In this document: one piece after another, positions 60,749-64,000 of the stretch | How the letters are laid out: every line of letters begins with the position of its first letter | How positions within the stretch are numbered: position 1 is the first letter of the stretch | Source: Paenibacillus sp. FSL H7-0357 | GTDB lineage: Bacteria > Bacillota > Bacilli > Paenibacillales > Paenibacillaceae | Reading direction: 5' to 3' | Assembly (NCBI RefSeq): GCF_000758525.1 | Contig: NZ_CP009241.1 | Span: forward strand, 62,001-126,000 | DNA: 64,000 bases | Translations under genes and position numbers: made by a program | Notes under the pieces: model-generated | Told to the model about the DNA's origin: nothing | The model's input: only the letters and a program-made list of their open reading frames with translations | The model's database searches: none

Positions 60749-62122
60749 TCAGGCAACATCCAGCGTAATGAAACAGCTAAAACGGAGCTTCTTATTGATC
60801 TCCTTGGCAAACGGACAAGAGGGCTTGGTGGAGAGAAAGGGCTTCTTGTCACGTAGCATCGCAAATGCAATTTTCAGCATCTTATTCCCCATAGCTACAA
60901 AAATGGAGCGAGGATGCTTCCCGCGGCTCTTTAACCGCTCGTAAAACGGTTTGAGATCCGGGTTATGCAGGCAGAGGCTTCGACCGGCTAAGTAGGCAAC
61001 ATAGCGCAAATGAGAGTTCCCTTGCTTGGAAATTTTTCCATAAGATCCGGCACTTCCGCCCGTTTGCTTAACGACGGGATTCGTTCCTGCTTTCTTAATC
61101 AACTGTCCGGCATGAGTGTAATGGGACACATCGCCAATCTCAGCGTAGAGCTCGGCTGCAGTGGAAACGCCAAGGCCTGGAACGGTAAGTAAAACCCGCC
61201 CGTCGGTCTGAAGCAAAAGGGCTTCGATCTCCTGCTCAAGCGTATCGATCTTAGCGTCAAAGGCGCGAAGATCCTGCAGCTTCATTCGCAGCAGAAGGAG
61301 TTCGGGACGAAGCGTTTGTTCGTCAGATGAGAGCGACTCCGCAGCCACCAGAAGGAGCTTGCGAATCGCAGCGACTCGAAGCTTCAGGTTATGCTGGATG
61401 GACAACCTCCGGAGTCCCGTTTCCCCCAGCTTACAAATCGCAGCAGGATGTGGATAGTGCTCCATGAAGAAAAGGGAGGCCTTTCCCCAAAAGTTGCTAA
61501 ACACCTTGATTTTCCGAGCCCGCCCATTCTGATGGTCGGCATAGCCCTGAAATTCGCGCCAAACGATGTCCATGAGTGTTCGGATTTCCATCCGCAGAGT
61601 GGAGCGTTTGCGGATCTCCGAGCGTCTGGCCCGGGTGAGAACATGCAACTGCCGTTGAAGGCCCTCGGCCAAACGAAACTCGGTGGCTTTATTGCTCTTC
61701 AGCGCATGAGCGATAGCGACTAGATCGAGGTCATCGGTTTTACACCAGTTCAGCGCACTTGCCCGCTCTTCGAAAGTCGTATACGCGTTGAGAATCTGGA
61801 CGAGGTAGCCTTGCTTGGCCATTTCTCTAACGATATCTTCATAGTAATGGCCAGTAGCTTCAATTCCTAAAAACAGGCGTACGGCCCCAGTGGAGGCCAC
61901 CGCTTGTTCGATGGCATGGTATAGAGTCTGCATGCCGGATTGATTGACGGAAAAGAAAAAGGGTTTTGCAAGGATGTCGCCGAAATAATTGCAGATCAGG
62001 GCTTTTTGGTGGAGTTTGGCCGCATCGATAGCAACGATGAGGACCTGCTCCAGGTTAACACCCCGTAGTTGTTGACTGAACTTGGTTCCCTTTAAGCCTT
62101 GAATGTGTAGGGATTTCCCCAT
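60749..62122 (-). CDS. IS110-family transposase
   Basis: A 457-aa DEDD/serine recombinase-type transposase. The N-terminal RuvC-like acidic residues are in VLIVAIDAAK, FLGIEATGHYYED and CKTDDLDLVAIAHAL. The C-terminal Transposase_20 domain has LLTVPGLGVSTAAELYAEIGD and QTGGSAGSYGKISKQGNSHLRYVAY, whose Ser near GGSAGS fits the catalytic serine region. A coiled region lies between (about 265-310). The ATG follows AGGAGG by 10 nt. The gene is intact, so the element could be active. Confidence 0.93.
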   Translation of the reverse strand: MGKSLHIQGLKGTKFSQQLRGVNLEQVLIVAIDAAKLHQKALICNYFGDILAKPFFFSVNQSGMQTLYHAIEQAVASTGAVRLFLGIEATGHYYEDIVREMAKQGYLVQILNAYTTFEERASALNWCKTDDLDLVAIAHALKSNKATEFRLAEGLQRQLHVLTRARRSEIRKRSTLRMEIRTLMDIVWREFQGYADHQNGRARKIKVFSNFWGKASLFFMEHYPHPAAICKLGETGLRRLSIQHNLKLRVAAIRKLLLVAAESLSSDEQTLRPELLLLRMKLQDLRAFDAKIDTLEQEIEALLLQTDGRVLLTVPGLGVSTAAELYAEIGDVSHYTHAGQLIKKAGTNPVVKQTGGSAGSYGKISKQGNSHLRYVAYLAGRSLCLHNPDLKPFYERLKSRGKHPRSIFVAMGNKMLKIAFAMLRDKKPFLSTKPSCPFAKEINKKLRFSCFITLDVA

Positions 62123-62182
62123 GCGACTTCAACCTCCTGTGGTAGGGTAGGTACGATTGAAGCTCTTTGTCAGGTGCTTCTT

Positions 62183-62196
62183 TCTTCGATAGTCGC
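62183..62196 (-). repeat. Right subterminal inverted repeat of the insertion element
   Basis: The minus strand reads GCGACTATCGAAGA, the partner of 60520-60533. Confidence 0.6.
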
Positions 62197-62235
62197 TGGG
62201 GATTTTCCTTTTCTACAAGGATTATATATTACGCC

Positions 62236-62291
62236 AGAATTTATATGCTACACGCTATAAATTATCCTTCTATTTCTCGCTGAAACGGATA
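62236..62291 (-). pseudogene. Fragment of a GNAT acetyltransferase gene (3' end copy)
   Basis: These 56 bases are 54/56 identical to 32193-32248, covering the last codons and stop of the GNAT gene there plus 19 downstream bases. In the GNAT frame the copy reads IRFSEK and then a TAG where the intact gene has TTG. The rest of the gene is missing. It lies just outside the right end of the insertion element. Confidence 0.8.
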
Positions 62292-62292
62292 C

Positions 62293-62326
62293 CGTCCTTT
62301 TGAGGACGGCAAAGCCGTTTTTTTTA
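62293..62326 (+). terminator. Terminator between insertion element and spo0F
   Basis: CCGTCC/GGACGG and, overlapping it, ACGGC-AAA-GCCGT are followed by eight T on the plus strand. No plus-strand gene directly precedes it; it may once have ended a transcript before the insertion. Confidence 0.75.
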
Positions 62327-62452
62327 GTTATAAGGGTTTGAATACCTTTTCTGCTGTTGAGAAATTTAATTTTTATAGTTTTGAATTTACCATTCCCGGG
62401 TAGTCAGTGTTTAACCATTATATGGATTGTATTTACCCATTTTATCCAATTA

Positions 62453-62481
62453 GCAGGATTTTGGCTGTAAAGCACGAATTA
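62453..62481 (+). promoter_or_regulatory. Sigma-H promoter of spo0F
   Basis: GCAGGATTT (62453-62461) matches the sigma-H -35 (RNAGGAWWW) and CACGAATTA (62473-62481) the -10 (RNNGAATWW, one mismatch), with an 11-nt spacer. Sigma-H control of spo0F is known in B. subtilis. Confidence 0.7.
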
Positions 62482-62569
62482 TAGGTTTCGTATAGACTAA
62501 GTTGTAGTGGGCCGTTAGCTGTGCGGAGCGCGGTATAGTCAATCTGCCTTAAATCTGGGAGGGTATGAT

Positions 62570-62956
62570 ATGGAAAAGAAGAAAGTATTAATTGTCGACG
62601 ATCAGAACGGAATCCGGATTCTTCTCATGGAAGTCTTTAATAGCGAAGGGTATACCACTTTTCAAGCAGCTAACGGAAAATTGGCACTGGACATTGTTCG
62701 TAGTGAATCCCCAGACTTGGTTCTGCTTGATATGAAGATTCCGGGAATGGACGGACTCGAAATCCTGAAGCATTTGAAGGAAATCAATCCGGCCATAAAG
62801 GTGATTATGATGACTGCCTACGGAGAGCTGGATATGATTAAGGAAGCGACGAAACTCGGAGCACTGATGCACTTTACCAAACCTTTTGACATTGATGAGA
62901 TGCGGGTAGCCGTGAACATGCATCTTAACAGCAAGTCGATAGACCAGTGCAGCTAG
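62570..62956 (+). CDS. spo0F: Sporulation phosphorelay response regulator Spo0F
   Basis: Spo0F receives phosphate from sporulation kinases and passes it to Spo0B, then Spo0A. The 128-aa single receiver domain has the acidic pair D10 and D11, phospho-site D54 in [14 protein letters not shown]82 in [11 protein letters not shown] and K104 in [10 protein letters not shown]. The residues match B. subtilis Spo0F position for position in the [15 protein letters not shown] segment. There is no output domain. It is placed before fba, as in B. subtilis, but the pyrG-spo0F junction is here split by an insertion element. Confidence 0.97.
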   Translation: MEKKKVLIVDDQNGIRILLMEVFNSEGYTTFQAANGKLALDIVRSESPDLVLLDMKIPGMDGLEILKHLKEINPAIKVIMMTAYGELDMIKEATKLGALMHFTKPFDIDEMRVAVNMHLNSKSIDQCS

Positions 62957-63041
62957 TGTTGGAATAGGCCGTTTGGGATACTCCTGAAATGGACAATCTA
63001 AAAAGGATGAGTTCCGCTGGGATATGGGCTGGATGAATATC

Positions 63042-63063
63042 GTCCCACCGGGACATTTTTTTG
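63042..63063 (+). terminator. Terminator after spo0F
   Basis: GTCCC-ACC-GGGAC is followed by A and seven T. Confidence 0.85.
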
Positions 63064-63096
63064 TGTACCCTATTTAGTATTTAACACAGGATGTGC

Positions 63097-63102
63097 TATA
63101 AT
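63097..63102 (+). promoter_or_regulatory. -10 element of fba
   Basis: A perfect TATAAT lies 61 bases before fba; the -35 region (TTAGTA or TTTAGT) is weak. Confidence 0.5.
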
Positions 63103-63163
63103 AAGCCTGTATGTGATGTCGGCTTATATATAAGCAACCAACATTCTTAGGAGGATTGAAACC

Positions 63164-64000
63164 ATGCCATTAGTATCTATGACAGACATGTTAAACAAAG
63201 CACTTGAAGGAAAATATGCAGTAGGCCAGTTCAACATCAACAACCTTGAGTGGACTCAAGCGATTCTTGGTGCCGCAGAAGAAGAGAAATCACCGGTTAT
63301 CCTTGGTGTATCCGAAGGCGCAGCTCGTCACATGGGCGGGTTCTACACTGTTGTAAAGATGGTTGAAGGTCTTGTTCATGACATGAAAATCACCGTTCCT
63401 GTAGCGATTCACCTGGATCACGGTTCTAGCTTTGACAAATGTAAGGAAGCCATTGATGCCGGATTTACTTCCGTAATGATCGACGGTTCCCACCACCCAA
63501 TCAGCGAAAACATTGAAATGACTAAAAAAGTCGTTGACTATGCACACGCTAAAGGTGTTTCGGTAGAAGCCGAAGTAGGTACAGTTGGCGGACAAGAAGA
63601 TGACGTTATCGGCGGCATTCAATATGCTGACCTGAACGAATGCGTAAGCATCGTTAAAGAAACCGGCATCGACACTTTGGCTCCGGCACTTGGTTCCGTA
63701 CACGGTCCTTACCATGGCGAGCCTAACCTCGGATTCAAAGAAATGGAAGAAATCCGCAACGCGGTTAAACTTCCACTGGTTCTGCACGGTGGTACAGGTA
63801 TCCCTGAGCACGATATCAAGAAATCGATCTCCCTGGGTACTTCCAAAATCAACGTAAACACTGAGAACCAAATCGCATTTGCTAAAGTAGTTCGCGAAGT
63901 TCTTGCTGCTAAACCTGATGCTTACGATCCACGTACATTTATCGCACCAGGCCGCGATGCCATCAAACAAACCGTTATTGGTAAAATCCGCGAGTTCGGA
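63164..64000 (+). CDS. fba: Class II fructose-1,6-bisphosphate aldolase (5' part)
   Basis: Class II aldolase cleaves fructose 1,6-bisphosphate to dihydroxyacetone phosphate and glyceraldehyde 3-phosphate using zinc. The 279 residues seen show [13 protein letters not shown], the zinc ligands in [23 protein letters not shown] and LHGGTGIP, and the substrate loop [14 protein letters not shown] 63164 follows TTAGGAGGATTGAAACC. The frame is still open at the window end; the family is about 285 aa, so only a few residues are missing. Confidence 0.97.
   Translation, partial: MPLVSMTDMLNKALEGKYAVGQFNINNLEWTQAILGAAEEEKSPVILGVSEGAARHMGGFYTVVKMVEGLVHDMKITVPVAIHLDHGSSFDKCKEAIDAGFTSVMIDGSHHPISENIEMTKKVVDYAHAKGVSVEAEVGTVGGQEDDVIGGIQYADLNECVSIVKETGIDTLAPALGSVHGPYHGEPNLGFKEMEEIRNAVKLPLVLHGGTGIPEHDIKKSISLGTSKINVNTENQIAFAKVVREVLAAKPDAYDPRTFIAPGRDAIKQTVIGKIREFG

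Larger units (their letters stand above)
60515..62205 (-). mobile_element. IS110-family (IS1111-like) insertion element
   Basis: The element is delimited by imperfect subterminal inverted repeats: GCAACTGACGAAGA at 60520-60533 and the complement of GCGACTATCGAAGA at 62183-62196 (11 of 14 match). Between them lie one transposase gene on the minus strand, a short 5' flank (about 75 bases) and a long 3' non-coding flank (about 215 bases). Subterminal repeats and a long 3' flank are features of the IS1111 subgroup. The outer limits are estimated, since this family makes no reliable target duplication. Confidence 0.75.

Overview
The window is a contiguous piece of a Firmicutes chromosome, almost certainly Paenibacillus. 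Evidence for this is the 16S rRNA sequence, strong AGGAGG ribosome binding sites, sigma-A promoters with 17-nt spacers, sporulation genes (spo0F, an SspP-type spore protein), and a gene order (ftsH, coaX, hslO, cysK, pab/fol cluster, dusB, greA, lysS, rrn, guaB, dacA, pdxST, serS) that is a rearranged form of the origin-proximal region of Bacillus subtilis. The window opens inside ftsH and closes inside the class II fructose-bisphosphate aldolase gene.

Layout. 1-7.2 kb: 3' part of ftsH, the nadABC NAD-biosynthesis operon (nadB carries a one-base frameshift), coaX, hslO and a membrane-anchored parvulin. 7.2-14.8 kb: cysK, then the folate operon pabB-pabA-pabC-folP-folB-folK with overlapping starts, a small XRE regulator and dusB. 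14.8-17.3 kb: greA and lysS. 17.3-22.6 kb: one rRNA operon (16S-23S-5S, no spacer tRNA) behind two tandem promoters. 22.6-29.2 kb: guaB, dacA, pdxS-pdxT, serS and tRNA-Ser(UGA). 29.2-32.1 kb: an ArsR regulator with an SRPBCC protein, a small spore-protein gene and a lipoprotein. 32.2-40.5 kb: GNAT, tadA, an orphan PAS histidine kinase behind a cluster of DnaA-box-like sites, a pseudouridine synthase, motAB, a pterin dehydratase, cytochrome c and a second GNAT. 40.6-42.4 kb: two minus-strand NlpC/P60 secreted hydrolases, each under its own ydaO-type c-di-AMP riboswitch. 42.5-51.2 kb: a membrane protein with an M1 peptidase, YwhD, an AbrB-type regulator, a 3-methyladenine glycosylase, a class A penicillin-binding protein and an exported beta-propeller protein. 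51.3-55.9 kb: nitrilase plus two GNAT proteins, then ywiB-argS. 55.9-64 kb: an S8 protease, rpoE, pyrG with what looks like a CTP-sensing attenuator, an IS110/IS1111-family element, spo0F behind a sigma-H promoter, and fba.

How the genes work together. Most of the window is conserved cofactor (NAD, CoA, folate, PLP), nucleotide (guaB, pyrG) and translation (lysS, serS, argS, tadA, dusB, rRNA) machinery. Around this sit cell-wall enzymes (DacA, a penicillin-binding protein, NlpC/P60) and sporulation control (an orphan kinase, Spo0F).

Most worth a second look: the insertion element with a structured 3' non-coding region that could be a bridge-type guide RNA; a 56-bp near-identical copy of the end of a GNAT gene beside it; the DnaA-box cluster in front of the orphan kinase; the pyrG leader; the repeat-rich pabB leader; an orphan consensus promoter at 40.56 kb; and the nadB frameshift. 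All assignments come from reading the sequence and family knowledge; no searches were run.
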